A DNA stretch of 64,000 bases from Klebsiella planticola ATCC 33531. GTDB lineage: Bacteria; Pseudomonadota; Gammaproteobacteria; Enterobacterales; Enterobacteriaceae. The position numbers were made by a program, and so were the translations under genes. Location of the stretch: contig NZ_JMPP01000041.1 in the NCBI RefSeq assembly GCF_000735435.1, forward strand, positions 62,001-126,000, written 5' to 3'. The notes beneath the pieces were generated by a model that was not told the DNA's origin, searched no databases, and was given only the letters and a program-made list of their open reading frames with translations. Positions 1 to 8,715 of this stretch are shown piece by piece. Each line of letters starts with the position of its first letter. Positions within the stretch are counted from its first letter, which is position 1.

Positions 1-555
1 CGCTGCAAGCCTGCTATCTGCCGGACCCGTTGTGCTCACCAGCATCAGCTGCTCAACAAAAACGGGAATCGCATCGATATCCGGCGGGCAGACAAGCTCA
101 CCTTCGGCGGTTACCGGCAGACTCACCAGCGCGCAGTCGAGGGCGGCACGCTGTACCCGATCGGTCAACTGCTGCGTAGGCTGGGTATGCAACGTCAGTT
201 CGACCTGCGGACAGATCGCGCGAAACTGTGGAAGAAGGTGAATAAGCCGGCTCGCGGCTGTCGCTTCCATCGCCCCCAGGCGCAGGCGCCCGGCGGGCTT
301 TGTCGGGTGCAATGCCTGTTTCGCCTCTTCGGCAAGGCTCAGTATTCTTAGCGCGTAATCGAGGAACTGCTTTCCGGCAGTAGAGAGCACCATTTTTTTA
401 TTGCCGCGTTTGAACAGCTCGACATCAAGCTCTTCTTCCAGTTGCTGGATGCGCGTGGTGATGTTGGATTGCGCGCGGCCCAGCTTTTTGGCTGCCCGGG
501 TAATGCTTTGCTCTTCCGCGACAATTTTAAAGATCAGTAACGTGGCGTGGTTCAT
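1..555 (-). CDS. LysR-family transcriptional regulator, C-terminal part outside the window
   Basis: The minus-strand frame opens at an ATG at 555 and stays open to the window edge, giving about 185 N-terminal residues. The first 60 residues form a LysR winged helix-turn-helix (ITRAAKKLGRAQSNITTRI, then LEEELDVELFKR). The start of the effector-binding domain follows from about residue 88. It is divergent from the nitronate monooxygenase gene with 90 bp between the starts, the usual LysR arrangement, so it probably controls that gene. The inducer is unknown. The truncation is only the window boundary. Confidence 0.9.
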   Translation of the reverse strand, partial: MNHATLLIFKIVAEEQSITRAAKKLGRAQSNITTRIQQLEEELDVELFKRGNKKMVLSTAGKQFLDYALRILSLAEEAKQALHPTKPAGRLRLGAMEATAASRLIHLLPQFRAICPQVELTLHTQPTQQLTDRVQRAALDCALVSLPVTAEGELVCPPDIDAIPVFVEQLMLVSTTGPADSRLAA

Positions 556-645
556 ATTTTTCTTCTAAATATGGGAATGATATTGATCTTATCATCTCAA
601 AAAGAGATGTTAAGTATTCAATATCACACATTCAAAAGGGTGACC

Positions 646-1713
646 ATGCGCAACCGCTTTACGCAGAGACTGGATATTGCTTATCCCATCATACAAGCGC
701 CGATGGCCGGGGTTTCAACGCCAGAGCTGGCCGCGGCGGTAAGTAACAGCGGCGGGCTCGGCTCGCTGGGGCTGGGGGCATCGACCGTGTCCCAGGCCGA
801 AGCGCTGATTGCACGTACTCGTCATCTGACCACGCAACCCGTCAATGTCAATCTGTTTTGCCATGCGCCGGCGCGCCGGGACCCGCACACGGAAGCAAGG
901 TGGACCGCGCTGTTGCGCCCGCTATTTGCTCGTTTCGGCGGGGAACCGCCCGAGACGCTGACTGAAATCTATCAAAGTTTCCTTGTGAATCAGCCCATGG
1001 CCGAGTTGCTACTTGACCTGGTGCCTGAGGTGGTCAGTTTCCACTTTGGCGTGGCGGATAAGACATTCATTCGCCGCCTGAAGGAAAAAGGTGTGGTGAT
1101 AATGGCCAGCGCCACCAGCGTAGACGAGGCGCAGCGGGCAGTCGCCGAGGGAGTCGATATGGTGATTGCGCAGGGATATGAGGCCGGAGGCCATCGCGGG
1201 ATCTTCGATCCCCACGGCGACGATCGGCAAATGAGTACCTTGACGCTGGTTCAGGCGCTTAAGCGAACGGTGTCAATACCGGTTATTGCCGCGGGGGGGA
1301 TCATGGACGGCGCCGGGATCCGCAGCATGATGCATCTGGGCGCAGAAGGGGTTCAACTGGGGACCGCGTTCCTGCTCTGCCCGGAATCGGCTACCGACGT
1401 CGGATATCGTCAGGCGCTGAGCGGTGAACCGGCGCCAAAAACCGTGATGACGACGGCGATTTCCGGCCGCCCGGCGCGCAGCATCGATAATGCATTTTGT
1501 GAAACCGGCCGGCGCAATCCTGGGGTTATGCCCCCGGATTACCCGCTAGCCTACGATGCGGGGAAAGCGCTGGCGGCAGTGGCGAAAGCGCAGGGCGAAT
1601 GGGGGTTTGGCGCACATTGGGCAGGACAGGGGGTCGGGATGATCCGGGCGTTGCCGGCAGCGGACCTGATGCAAGCGCTGATCCGCGAAGGCGGATTTTC
1701 CCCTCAGCCGTAG
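646..1713 (+). CDS. nitronate monooxygenase (2-nitropropane dioxygenase family)
   Basis: This is a 355-residue FMN enzyme that in this family oxidises alkyl nitronates such as propionate 3-nitronate in the cytoplasm. Visible signatures are QAPMAG near residue 17, GGLGSLG near 44, the flavin/substrate motif GYEAGGHRG near 176 and AAGGIMDG near 213, then EGVQLGTAFL. The length is normal for the class. The open frame reaches up to 547, but the start at 646 follows an AAAAGGG ribosome site at 634-640, and the protein motif set begins directly after it. It is transcribed away from the LysR gene, which likely regulates it. Confidence 0.88.
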   Translation: MRNRFTQRLDIAYPIIQAPMAGVSTPELAAAVSNSGGLGSLGLGASTVSQAEALIARTRHLTTQPVNVNLFCHAPARRDPHTEARWTALLRPLFARFGGEPPETLTEIYQSFLVNQPMAELLLDLVPEVVSFHFGVADKTFIRRLKEKGVVIMASATSVDEAQRAVAEGVDMVIAQGYEAGGHRGIFDPHGDDRQMSTLTLVQALKRTVSIPVIAAGGIMDGAGIRSMMHLGAEGVQLGTAFLLCPESATDVGYRQALSGEPAPKTVMTTAISGRPARSIDNAFCETGRRNPGVMPPDYPLAYDAGKALAAVAKAQGEWGFGAHWAGQGVGMIRALPAADLMQALIREGGFSPQP

Positions 1714-1747
1714 CGGCGGTGATGGCGACCTGCCGCTACGGCTGAGG
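1702..1747. terminator. long hairpin between convergent genes
   Basis: A perfect 16-bp inverted repeat (left arm 1702-1717, right arm 1732-1747) with a 14-nt loop overlaps the stop codon of the nitronate monooxygenase. It sits between two convergent genes. No strong T-run follows on the plus strand, so its role as a shared terminator or mRNA 3' end is inferred from position and stem strength. Confidence 0.6.
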
Positions 1748-1764
1748 TCAGACTTTGCGGACGT

Positions 1765-2436
1765 TTAACGACGGTGGGCCAGTCGGCGGACCAGGCGGTC
1801 GCCCGCCATCTGCACGCCCTGCACCAGGGCCACCAGAATCAGCACCGTGCCGACCATCACTTCATTATTAAATCGCTGATAGCCATAGCGAATCGCCAAA
1901 TCGCCCAGCCCGCCGCCGCCAATGACGCCGGCCATGGACGAGAAGCCAATCAACATCACGATAGTCAGCGTGACGCCAGCCAGCAGGGTTGGCAACGCTT
2001 CCGGCAGTAACGATTTAAAAATCACATGCCAGATCGTGCCGCCCATCGACAAAATGGCTTCGATACGTCCGTAATCCACTTCATCAAGCGCGTTTTCCGT
2101 CAGCCGGGCGAAAAAAGGGAAGGCGCCAATCGTGACCGGCACCACCGCCGCCGTGCTCCCGAGCGTAGTCCCGATGATCAGCCGGGTAAACGGGATCAGG
2201 GCAATCAGCAGTACGATAAACGGCAGCGAGCGACCAAAGTTAATCACCGCCCCCAGCAGCGCGTTGAGTTTCGGCATCGGCAGCAATCCGTTTTTGCGCG
2301 AAATAAACAGCACCACGCCGACAGGAAGGCCGAGCAGAACGGTAAATAACGCCGCCAGCCCCACCATATACACCGTGTCCAGCGTACCGTCCAACAGCAG
2401 CGGCCAGAGGTCATCCCAGCTCATGCGACTGTGCAT
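1765..2436 (-). CDS. MetI-like ABC transporter permease
   Basis: This is a 223-residue inner-membrane permease with about five hydrophobic segments. It has a MetI-type cytoplasmic loop (EAILSMGG, then LLPEALPTL) that contacts the ATPase. It resembles the methionine permease MetI along its length. The chosen start at 2436 is preceded by GGAGG with 5-nt spacing and overlaps the end of the upstream ATPase gene. An ATG at 2424 would give a classic ATGA overlap but has a poorer ribosome site. It is the last gene of the oxygenase-MetQ-MetN-MetI operon. The substrate is probably a methionine-like or other sulfur compound; this is inferred from family and operon. Confidence 0.85.
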   Translation of the reverse strand: MHSRMSWDDLWPLLLDGTLDTVYMVGLAALFTVLLGLPVGVVLFISRKNGLLPMPKLNALLGAVINFGRSLPFIVLLIALIPFTRLIIGTTLGSTAAVVPVTIGAFPFFARLTENALDEVDYGRIEAILSMGGTIWHVIFKSLLPEALPTLLAGVTLTIVMLIGFSSMAGVIGGGGLGDLAIRYGYQRFNNEVMVGTVLILVALVQGVQMAGDRLVRRLAHRR

Positions 2437-3212
2437 AATGGCCTCCGATGATAACCATGACGAGCAAGAAAATCGCGTTCCGACTGCGGATCGTGCAGCA
2501 ATGACTGGCGCAGCTTCGACCACGGCGCCACCAGCAGTTCGGCGATACTGCCGCTTTCGACGATCTCGCCATTTTCCAGCAGCGCGGCGTGGTCGCACAG
2601 GGTTTTGACCACCTCCAGTTCATGGGTGATCAGCACAATCGTCAGATTCAGACGCTGATTAATATCTGCCAGCAGCGCCAGCACCGAGGCGGTGGTCTCG
2701 GGATCCAGGGCGCTGGTCGCCTCGTCGCACAGCAGGACGTCCGGCCTTGACGCCAGCGCTCTTGCAATACCCACGCGCTGCTTTTGCCCGCCCGAAAGCT
2801 GGGAAGGGAACGCGTGGGCTTTATCGCTAAGCCCGACCAGCTCAAGCAACTCCGCCACGCGCGCCTGACGCGCCGTTTTGCTCACGCCGGCAATTTCCAG
2901 CGGCACCGCGATATTGTCGGCGACGTTGCGCGCGTGCAGTAGGTTAAAATGTTGAAAGATCATCCCGGTACGCAGGCGATAGGCGCGCAGCGCGGCTTTA
3001 TCCATCTGCGTAATATCCTGTCCGTTCACAATAATGCGGCCCGACGTGGGCCGCTCCAGCAGATTCAGACAGCGGATCAGCGTACTTTTCCCTGCGCCGC
3101 TGCGTCCGAGGATGCCGTAAATGGCGCCCTTCGGGACCTGCAGCGACACATTGTTCAGCGCCGGTCGGCCTGTTCCGGCGTAGGTTTTACTCAGCCCGAT
3201 CGCTTCAATCAT
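2421..3212 (-). CDS. MetN-like ABC transporter ATPase without NIL domain
   Basis: This 263-residue ATP-binding subunit shows Walker [10 protein letters not shown] (residues 36-44), signature LSGGQKQR, Walker B ending DEATSALDP, and the ITHE switch histidine. E. coli MetN is about 80 residues longer because of a C-terminal NIL/ACT domain that binds methionine and shuts the transporter down. Here the protein ends soon after the helical core, so that feedback domain is absent. It overlaps the MetQ-like gene by 4 bp at its start and the permease gene at its end, so translation is coupled. Confidence 0.87.
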   Translation of the reverse strand: MIEAIGLSKTYAGTGRPALNNVSLQVPKGAIYGILGRSGAGKSTLIRCLNLLERPTSGRIIVNGQDITQMDKAALRAYRLRTGMIFQHFNLLHARNVADNIAVPLEIAGVSKTARQARVAELLELVGLSDKAHAFPSQLSGGQKQRVGIARALASRPDVLLCDEATSALDPETTASVLALLADINQRLNLTIVLITHELEVVKTLCDHAALLENGEIVESGSIAELLVAPWSKLRQSLLHDPQSERDFLARHGYHRRPLCTVA

Positions 3213-4015
3213 GATTTCGGCGCAACCGGGATAACCGAGCCGTTATAGCGTTGTCGGATAAATTCAGCCACCTGCGGTGAAGTCAGGTCTTTCGCCAGCT
3301 GTTTGATGCGCGGGTCGCTTGCCAGGGAAGGATTGGTGACCAGAATGTTGGCGTAAGGGTTATGGCTGGCGCTCTCGAGGCCAAGCGCGTCTTTTGCCGG
3401 CGTCAGCCCGGCTTCCAGCGCATAGTTACCGTTGATCACGGCCAGATCAACATCGTCGAGGGAGCGCGGGATCTGCGGCGATTCAATTTCGAGAATCTTC
3501 AGATGCTTCGGGTTTTCCACAATATCTTTTGGCGTCGCCAGCGTCGTGGCCGGGTCGGTGAAGGTGGAGGCCAGTTTGATCAGCCCCTGGCTTTGCAACA
3601 GGAACAGGGCCCGGCTCAGGTTGGTGGTGTTATTGGGCACGGCGACGGTGGCATTTTCCGGCAGTGAAGCAAAGTCTTTGTGCTTGCGCGAATAGATACC
3701 CAGCGGCTCAATATGGACCGTGGCGGCGACGGCGAAGGTCTTGCCCAGCGCCTTTTCCTGATCCTTCAAATAGGGAACGTGCTGGAAATAGTTTGCGTCC
3801 ACGTCGCCGTTGGCCAGCAACTCATTGGCGTTCACGCCGCTGGTCAGTTCGACCACCTTCAGATCCAGGCTCGGGTCGATTTTCTTGATGTAGTTAAGGA
3901 TCTCCGCATGCGGAACCGGGTCCGCCGCTACGCGTAATGCGGCGGCCTGTGCTGATGTCCAGGCTAAGGAGAGAGACAGAGCAACCCCTGCCAGTTTAAA
4001 AGCGGCAATTTTCAT
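3209..4015 (-). CDS. MetQ/NlpA-like periplasmic binding protein
   Basis: This 268-residue substrate-binding protein of the MetQ/NlpA family would deliver ligand to the MetNI-like pair. Residues 1-24 form a signal peptide ending SAQA. There is no lipobox cysteine, so it is predicted to be a soluble periplasmic protein rather than the lipoprotein form seen in E. coli MetQ. The core keeps family landmarks such as [11 protein letters not shown] and the [13 protein letters not shown] segment. It lies 23 bp downstream of the oxygenase gene and overlaps the ATPase start by 4 bp. Confidence 0.87.
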   Translation of the reverse strand: MKIAAFKLAGVALSLSLAWTSAQAAALRVAADPVPHAEILNYIKKIDPSLDLKVVELTSGVNANELLANGDVDANYFQHVPYLKDQEKALGKTFAVAATVHIEPLGIYSRKHKDFASLPENATVAVPNNTTNLSRALFLLQSQGLIKLASTFTDPATTLATPKDIVENPKHLKILEIESPQIPRSLDDVDLAVINGNYALEAGLTPAKDALGLESASHNPYANILVTNPSLASDPRIKQLAKDLTSPQVAEFIRQRYNGSVIPVAPKS

Positions 4016-4038
4016 GGTGTTTTCCTTTATTTTTATCT

Positions 4039-5067
4039 TTAAACGATCGGTTGCTCGGTACGTTCGCGAAACAGATCCTGGTAGTAGCGTTCAGCCACAT
4101 CCGGGTGTGAGCGCAGGCGGCCCTTCAGGTAATTCCAGCCCACTTCGCGCAGCAGCGGGTTTTGTGGATCGCTGTCGGGCCCGAGCGCTTCCTGCGCCAG
4201 TTCCGGTGGAAGGGTGTAGACCGGGACGGTGGCATCCAGCTGCGCACCAAGGAAAAAGGCGATAGAGAGACGTTCCTGGTGTGCCGGCGGAGAGACTACC
4301 CGATGCACGGTGGCGCGCAGATAGCCATTGGTGGCCAGCTCCAGCAGTTCGCCAATATTGACCACAAAACTGCCGGCCAGCGGGGTCGCATCGATCCAGT
4401 GCCCGGGGGCTACTTCTACCTGCAGGCCCTTTTGCTCATCCTGAAGCAGGAAGCTGAGGAACCCGGAGTCCTTGTGCGCGCCGACGCCCTGGTGGCTTTG
4501 CGTCTCATGCTGACCGGGATAGCGGATCAGTTTGATATGCTCGTTGGGTTTATTGCCATATAAGGTTTCAAAGGCGTCATCAGGTAGCGCCAGCGCTTCA
4601 GCAAAGGCGCGCAGCAGGGTTGTGCCGACCTGGGTCATGGCGCGCTGCCAGCTGAGCAGCGTGGGTTTCAGCGTCGGTAGGGCATCCGGCCATAGGTTGG
4701 GCCCCTGTAGGCGCTGCCAGCGCGGCGCATTGTCATCCAGACGCAGCGCTGGACGCTCGGCGCCAATATCAAATTGTTCTCGCCAGTCTGGCTCTCCGCG
4801 GGTCAGCTCCGATGCGGCGCGGTTATAGCCGCGAAAGTGTGGGGAATGAATCATCGCGACCGGCTGCTTTTGCTCATCAGGCAGGGCAAAAAAGCGGCGG
4901 GATTGATGCTGGACAGCTTTTTGCAAGCCATCGTCGACGCCATGATTGATCAGATAAAAGAAGCCGATCTCGCGGGCCGCATGGCGAAGGTCGGCCAGAA
5001 AAGCCGTTTTTTCAGTAGGATCGGCGTAGCGGGCAAGATCGAGAATCGGCAAAGTCGTTGCGTTCAT
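4039..5067 (-). CDS. isopenicillin N synthase-like 2OG-Fe(II) dioxygenase
   Basis: This is a 342-residue cytoplasmic non-haem iron oxygenase of the isopenicillin N synthase/2-oxoglutarate family. The iron triad reads H198, D200 and H255, and the 2-oxoglutarate clamp RLS lies at 266-268, so it should be catalytically competent. The N-terminal region (PILDLARYAD, then FYLINHGV) is typical of the family. The start at 5067 has GGAGA five bases upstream. It is the first large gene of the operon with the MetQNI-like importer, which suggests it oxidises the imported sulfur or amino-acid compound; that link is inference. Its ribosome site lies inside the upstream leader frame. Confidence 0.87.
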   Translation of the reverse strand: MNATTLPILDLARYADPTEKTAFLADLRHAAREIGFFYLINHGVDDGLQKAVQHQSRRFFALPDEQKQPVAMIHSPHFRGYNRAASELTRGEPDWREQFDIGAERPALRLDDNAPRWQRLQGPNLWPDALPTLKPTLLSWQRAMTQVGTTLLRAFAEALALPDDAFETLYGNKPNEHIKLIRYPGQHETQSHQGVGAHKDSGFLSFLLQDEQKGLQVEVAPGHWIDATPLAGSFVVNIGELLELATNGYLRATVHRVVSPPAHQERLSIAFFLGAQLDATVPVYTLPPELAQEALGPDSDPQNPLLREVGWNYLKGRLRSHPDVAERYYQDLFRERTEQPIV

Positions 5068-5140
5068 TGTGTTCTCCGAAGACAGCGTTCAGGGAGTTGC
5101 GTTTATTCAGGTTCAGGGTTCGGGGACAACAACAGCGCAT
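5012..5140 (-). CDS. candidate 42-residue cysteine-tract leader peptide
   Basis: The frame starts at an ATG at 5140 with GAGGAA six bases upstream and begins MRCCCPRTLNLNKRNS. The cysteines are three consecutive TGT codons at positions 3-5. It runs into the oxygenase gene in another frame and stops at 5012. The oxygenase ribosome site (GGAGA) lies in codons 22-23 of this frame, so ribosome progress here could open or block translation of the operon. Cys-rich leader peptides that sense cysteine upstream of sulfur genes are established in mycobacteria; the function here is inference. No convincing terminator hairpin was found in the leader. Confidence 0.5.
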   Translation of the reverse strand: MRCCCPRTLNLNKRNSLNAVFGEHNERNDFADSRSCPLRRSY

Positions 5141-5352
5141 GGTGATTTCCTCATTCTGTGGGGTGAACACAGCTTGCCTCAACGGCAAATAATCAACCAA
5201 TAACCTTCTTTTCTAATTTATGACCGGGCGGGGTTCTGTGCTTTTGCGAATAATGGATAAAGGTGACGCGAACCTTCTTTCAACCTTGCGCAGGGGCGAT
5301 GTAGCCAGTATGGTGTGCGACATTTCCCAGGTATTCAGGATTCAACATCGCA

Positions 5353-5631
5353 ATGCAGCCTTCCAAAGATCCTCTTCATGGCGTCACCCTCGAGGCTTTA
5401 CTCAACGCCCTGGTGGCAAAGTATGGCTGGGCCGAGTTGGCAAAACGGATCAAGATCAACTGTTTTAAGAGCGACCCGAGCATCAAATCGAGCCTCAAAT
5501 TTTTACGGCGAACGCCGTGGGCGCGCAAAGCAGTTGAAGACCTCTATATCGACTCCCTCGACGATTCAAGCTCCGCCAGTACGCCGCTACCGGCGGATAG
5601 CCCGTGGGCGAACTGGCAGAAAAAAGAGTAG
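5353..5631 (+). CDS. VF530/DUF2132 family small DNA-binding protein
   Basis: This 92-residue protein carries the whole VF530 family core: [38 protein letters not shown] and TPWARKAVE. Structures of the family show a small helical DNA-binding-like fold; its biological role is not established. The C-terminus is a Ser/Pro/Trp-containing tail. The start at 5353 has only a weak ribosome site. It is a single gene convergent with the AraC gene downstream. The 150 bases before it hold nothing I can name. Confidence 0.82.
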   Translation: MQPSKDPLHGVTLEALLNALVAKYGWAELAKRIKINCFKSDPSIKSSLKFLRRTPWARKAVEDLYIDSLDDSSSASTPLPADSPWANWQKKE

Positions 5632-5661
5632 GGCGTAGCCCGGGTGTGATGGTCCGTCGCG

Positions 5662-6609
5662 TTACAGCACCGTCTCGCCACGGAGCGACCCCGGCGCCTT
5701 GCCGGTGATGCGCTTAAAGGCCCGGCTGAAGGCGGCTAGCGAACTGTATCCGAGGCGGAAGGCGACCTTTTCCAGCGTCTGACCTTCATCCGAAATATAC
5801 TGCACGGCCAGACGCATCCGCAGCTCGGTAAGATAACGCGCGGGTGTGGTACCGGTGGCGGTGAGGAAACGCTCCGCAAAAACGGAACGTGAGGTCCCGG
5901 TCTCGCGGGCCAGATCTTCGACTTTCCAGTTAATGCCGGGCTGCTGATGCATAACGTAAATGGCTTTGGCCAGCTTAGGGTCGCGCAGCACCTGTACCCA
6001 GCCGGTGGCGTTGCCGCAACCGCACTCCACCCAGCCGCGAACGATCAGCGCGGCGACCACATCGGCCAACCGCGCCAGAATACCGGCATAGCCCGCCTGT
6101 CGGGTGAGGCTTTCGCGTTCCATGGCCGCCAGCATCGGCTGGATTTCCGGGCGGCTGGTCAGCAGGCTGCTGACCAGCATCACTTCCGGCATCGCTTTGA
6201 CCAGAGGCTGCATGCCGCCCAGCTCAAAGTCCATACACGCGCTGAAGATAATGGCGCTGTCGCTTTTCGCGTCGTCGCACGCGTTTTTGACGCAGCTTAC
6301 CGAGCCACAAACCGGTTCGCTGGGAAGTCTGGAGACGTTGACTACCGATGCCTGGTCATCAGAGAGCAGCACGTGCCCATCGCCGTTGGGAATAAACAGC
6401 GCATCGCCGCTTTGCAACATTAAGCGCTGGCCGCTGACCATGCGCAGCAGTACCGGTCCCCGGCTGACAAAGTGAAACTGCGCTTTACCGGGCACGAAGC
6501 CGAACTCGACGCCGAAAGGACGGGAGGTTTCGATGCGCCGGTAGTTGACGCCGGAAAGGCGCATGCCGCGCAGAAGTTCGCTGGTGAGATCGAGGGCTTG
6601 CTGAGTCAT
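5662..6609 (-). CDS. AraC-family transcriptional regulator (cupin plus HTH)
   Basis: This 315-residue regulator has an N-terminal AraC-type cupin (GKAQFHFVSRGPVLL, then GDALFIPNGDGHVL) and a C-terminal double helix-turn-helix from about residue 215, ending with RLGYSSLAAFSRAFKRITG. The open frame continues far upstream to 7287, but that extension is antisense to the MFS gene. The ATG at 6609 fits the domain start. It is divergent from the MFS gene with a 108-bp shared promoter region, so it probably controls that exporter. The effector is unknown. Confidence 0.87.
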   Translation of the reverse strand: MTQQALDLTSELLRGMRLSGVNYRRIETSRPFGVEFGFVPGKAQFHFVSRGPVLLRMVSGQRLMLQSGDALFIPNGDGHVLLSDDQASVVNVSRLPSEPVCGSVSCVKNACDDAKSDSAIIFSACMDFELGGMQPLVKAMPEVMLVSSLLTSRPEIQPMLAAMERESLTRQAGYAGILARLADVVAALIVRGWVECGCGNATGWVQVLRDPKLAKAIYVMHQQPGINWKVEDLARETGTSRSVFAERFLTATGTTPARYLTELRMRLAVQYISDEGQTLEKVAFRLGYSSLAAFSRAFKRITGKAPGSLRGETVL

Positions 6610-6717
6610 AACATCATTCCCGGACGAATTATCAATAATCACAGAGTATTTATCATAGATCGTCCTGGCGTAACCTCCTAACCTTAACGAAATGTTAATT
6701 GTTCTGGAGAGATGTTT

Positions 6718-7917
6718 ATGAGTTCCTGCATTGCAGCTGAAGAGAGCCTGGCAAATGCCAGGCCCGCGTGGCGCGCCGTCTATGCGCTGGCGCTGGGCGT
6801 GTTTGGCCTGATTGTTGCCGAGTTCCTTCCCGCCAGCCTGTTGACACCGATGGCGGCCAGCCTTGGGGTCAGCGAAGGGATGGCAGGGCAGGCGGTGACC
6901 GCAACGGCCCTGGTGGCGCTGGTGACCGGCTTGCTGATCACCCCCGCCACCAAAAATATCGATCGCCGCTGGGTACTGATGTTCTTTTCTGTCCTGCAGA
7001 TCGTCTCCAGCCTGATGGTGGCCTTCGCCAGTTCGCTGGAGTTTCTGCTGCTGGGACGCCTGCTGCTGGGGATAGCGATCGGCGGGTTCTGGTCGATGTC
7101 GACCGCCACGGCGATGCGTCTGGTGCCTGCCGCGTTGGTGCCGAAAGCGCTGGCGGTGATCTTCTCCGCCGTGTCGATAGCGACCGTAGTGGCTGCGCCG
7201 CTGGGCAGCTATCTGGGCGGCCTGATCGGCTGGCGCAGCGTCTTTATTCTTTGTACGGTCCCAAGCGTTCTGGCGCTGCTGTGGCAACTGTGGGTGCTGC
7301 CCTCAATGCGCCCGGAAAGCGTCGGCAGCTTTGCTACGCTGTTTAAGGTGCTGCGCCGTCCCGGCATGGTTGGCGGGATGCTGGCCACCATTTTAATCTT
7401 CAGCGGCCATTTTGCCTTTTTCACCTATCTGCGGCCGTTCCTCGAGACCGTCGCCCAGGCCAGCGTCGAAGGCGTCTCCCTGATTTTGCTGGGATTCGGG
7501 GTGGCGAACTTTATCGGGACCTCGATCGCCGGGCATCTGTTGAGTCGCAGCCTGCGGTTGACGCTGGCGCTGGTTCCTCTGGCTATGAGCGTGCTGGCGC
7601 TGATGATGGTGACGTTCGGTCATATCGCGCTCCTCGATGGATTGCTGGTCGCCATGTGGGGCTTCGCCTTCGGTCTGGTACCGGTAGGCTGGTCAACCTG
7701 GCTGGCGACGACGGTGCCGGATGAAGCGGAAAGCGCGGGCGGGCTGCTGGTTGCCTCTATTCAGCTGGCGATCAGCGCCGGAGCGGCCGGCGGCGGGGCG
7801 GTGTTTGACCTCAATGGCGCCAGCGGCGTCTTTACCGGCAGCGGTTTACTCTTGCTCACCGCCATGATTATTGTCTTTGCCGGCGTGCGGGTGAAATCCA
7901 CGGTCAGCGAAGAATAA
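6718..7917 (+). CDS. MFS efflux transporter, NepI/AraJ-like
   Basis: This is a 399-residue inner-membrane carrier with about 12 membrane segments. The first transmembrane region (LIVAEFLPASLLTPMA) and the IDRRWVLM and IGGFWSMS motifs match the DHA1 drug/nucleoside exporters, closest by eye to the purine ribonucleoside exporter NepI. ATG 6718 is chosen over ATG 6712 because GGAGAG (6706-6711) is then at a normal distance. It is divergent from an AraC regulator. The exported substrate cannot be read from the sequence. Confidence 0.85.
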   Translation: MSSCIAAEESLANARPAWRAVYALALGVFGLIVAEFLPASLLTPMAASLGVSEGMAGQAVTATALVALVTGLLITPATKNIDRRWVLMFFSVLQIVSSLMVAFASSLEFLLLGRLLLGIAIGGFWSMSTATAMRLVPAALVPKALAVIFSAVSIATVVAAPLGSYLGGLIGWRSVFILCTVPSVLALLWQLWVLPSMRPESVGSFATLFKVLRRPGMVGGMLATILIFSGHFAFFTYLRPFLETVAQASVEGVSLILLGFGVANFIGTSIAGHLLSRSLRLTLALVPLAMSVLALMMVTFGHIALLDGLLVAMWGFAFGLVPVGWSTWLATTVPDEAESAGGLLVASIQLAISAGAAGGGAVFDLNGASGVFTGSGLLLLTAMIIVFAGVRVKSTVSEE

Positions 7918-7935
7918 ATCCGCGCCGCGTTAACG

Positions 7936-7956
7936 ATGCGCCTACGGGCGCATTTT
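7936..7956 (+). terminator. short rho-independent terminator after the MFS gene
   Basis: A 7-bp stem (ATGCGCC / GGCGCAT) with a 4-nt loop is followed by TTTT at 7953-7956, 18 bases after the MFS stop. It overlaps the end of the convergent acetyltransferase gene. Confidence 0.6.
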
Positions 7957-8409
7957 CTTCGCCTGTTGTTCCGGCCAGGCCGCTTTGCGTTCCAGCAGGT
8001 GATACGCTCCCTCGTCGCTGATCCCTTCGCCAATCGTGACAAAGCCGCTGGCGGCATAAAACGCCAGCGCATTGCGATTACGCGTCAGGCACTTGAGCCG
8101 ATAGCCGTGCTCTTGCCAGCCGGGTAGTACCTGCAGCAACATTTTACCAACCCCGCAGCCCTGACGGGCGGGAGCGACATGCAAATGGTGAATAAAGTGG
8201 TCTGGCATCCAGACGGCAATGAAGCCGGCCAGCTCTCCCTGAGGATCGTGTGCCAGCCAGATCGTTTCACCTTCAGTCTGCTTTTCCAGATCGGTTAAGC
8301 GGAAATCGGTGACGTTCAGCCACGTAAACGTATGACACCGCGATAAAAGAAACAGCCGCTGTAATGCCGGCCAGTCATGACGGGTTGCCTGACGAACTGA
8401 AATAGTCAA
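7942..8409 (-). CDS. GNAT-family N-acetyltransferase
   Basis: This protein of about 155 residues has the GNAT acetyl-CoA site (HVAPARQGCGVGKMLLQ) and the C-terminal NRNALAFYAASGFV strand-helix, typical of small RimI-like acetyltransferases. No in-frame ATG lies close to the domain. The best start is TTG at 8409, preceded by AAAGGAG at a 5-nt distance. Frames starting further upstream lack a ribosome site. It is convergent with the MFS gene. The acceptor is unknown. Confidence 0.8.
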   Translation of the reverse strand: MTISVRQATRHDWPALQRLFLLSRCHTFTWLNVTDFRLTDLEKQTEGETIWLAHDPQGELAGFIAVWMPDHFIHHLHVAPARQGCGVGKMLLQVLPGWQEHGYRLKCLTRNRNALAFYAASGFVTIGEGISDEGAYHLLERKAAWPEQQAKKMRP

Positions 8410-8715
8410 TCTCACTCCTTTCTCTTTTCTCTGCCTGAATCCGGAACATCCCCGGCGGCGACGCAATTATAGCGAATCTCCCTTTTTACCTGCACATCTG
8501 GCGAACAAAAATCGCCCTTCAGCGGTGCAGGGCTGCGGCACGACGGCCGGTTATTTTAATAATGCACTGATAAATAACAAATAAGTAACGTGGCACGGTT
8601 AATGCTTAGCACTGTAAGTATTGGGATGCGCAGGGGACGGGGCGGGGTTTCAACGACCCCATACCGTCGTGGCCGTCATTTTTGATTTGTGGCTAACGGA
8701 TTACTGGAGCTGATT
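8410..8715. other. intergenic region between divergent acetyltransferase and MFS genes
   Basis: No gene or relic is recognised here. It holds the upstream regions of the minus-strand GNAT gene and the plus-strand OFA-type carrier, with an AT-rich stretch at about 8555-8600. The ribosome site of the carrier (CTGGAGC, 8704-8710) is at its right end. Confidence 0.5.

Noticed and set aside
6610..7287. Upstream extension of the AraC frame to a 541-residue protein
   Set aside because: The extra 226 residues are Gln/Arg/His-rich, antisense to a clear MFS gene, and precede a normal AraC start.
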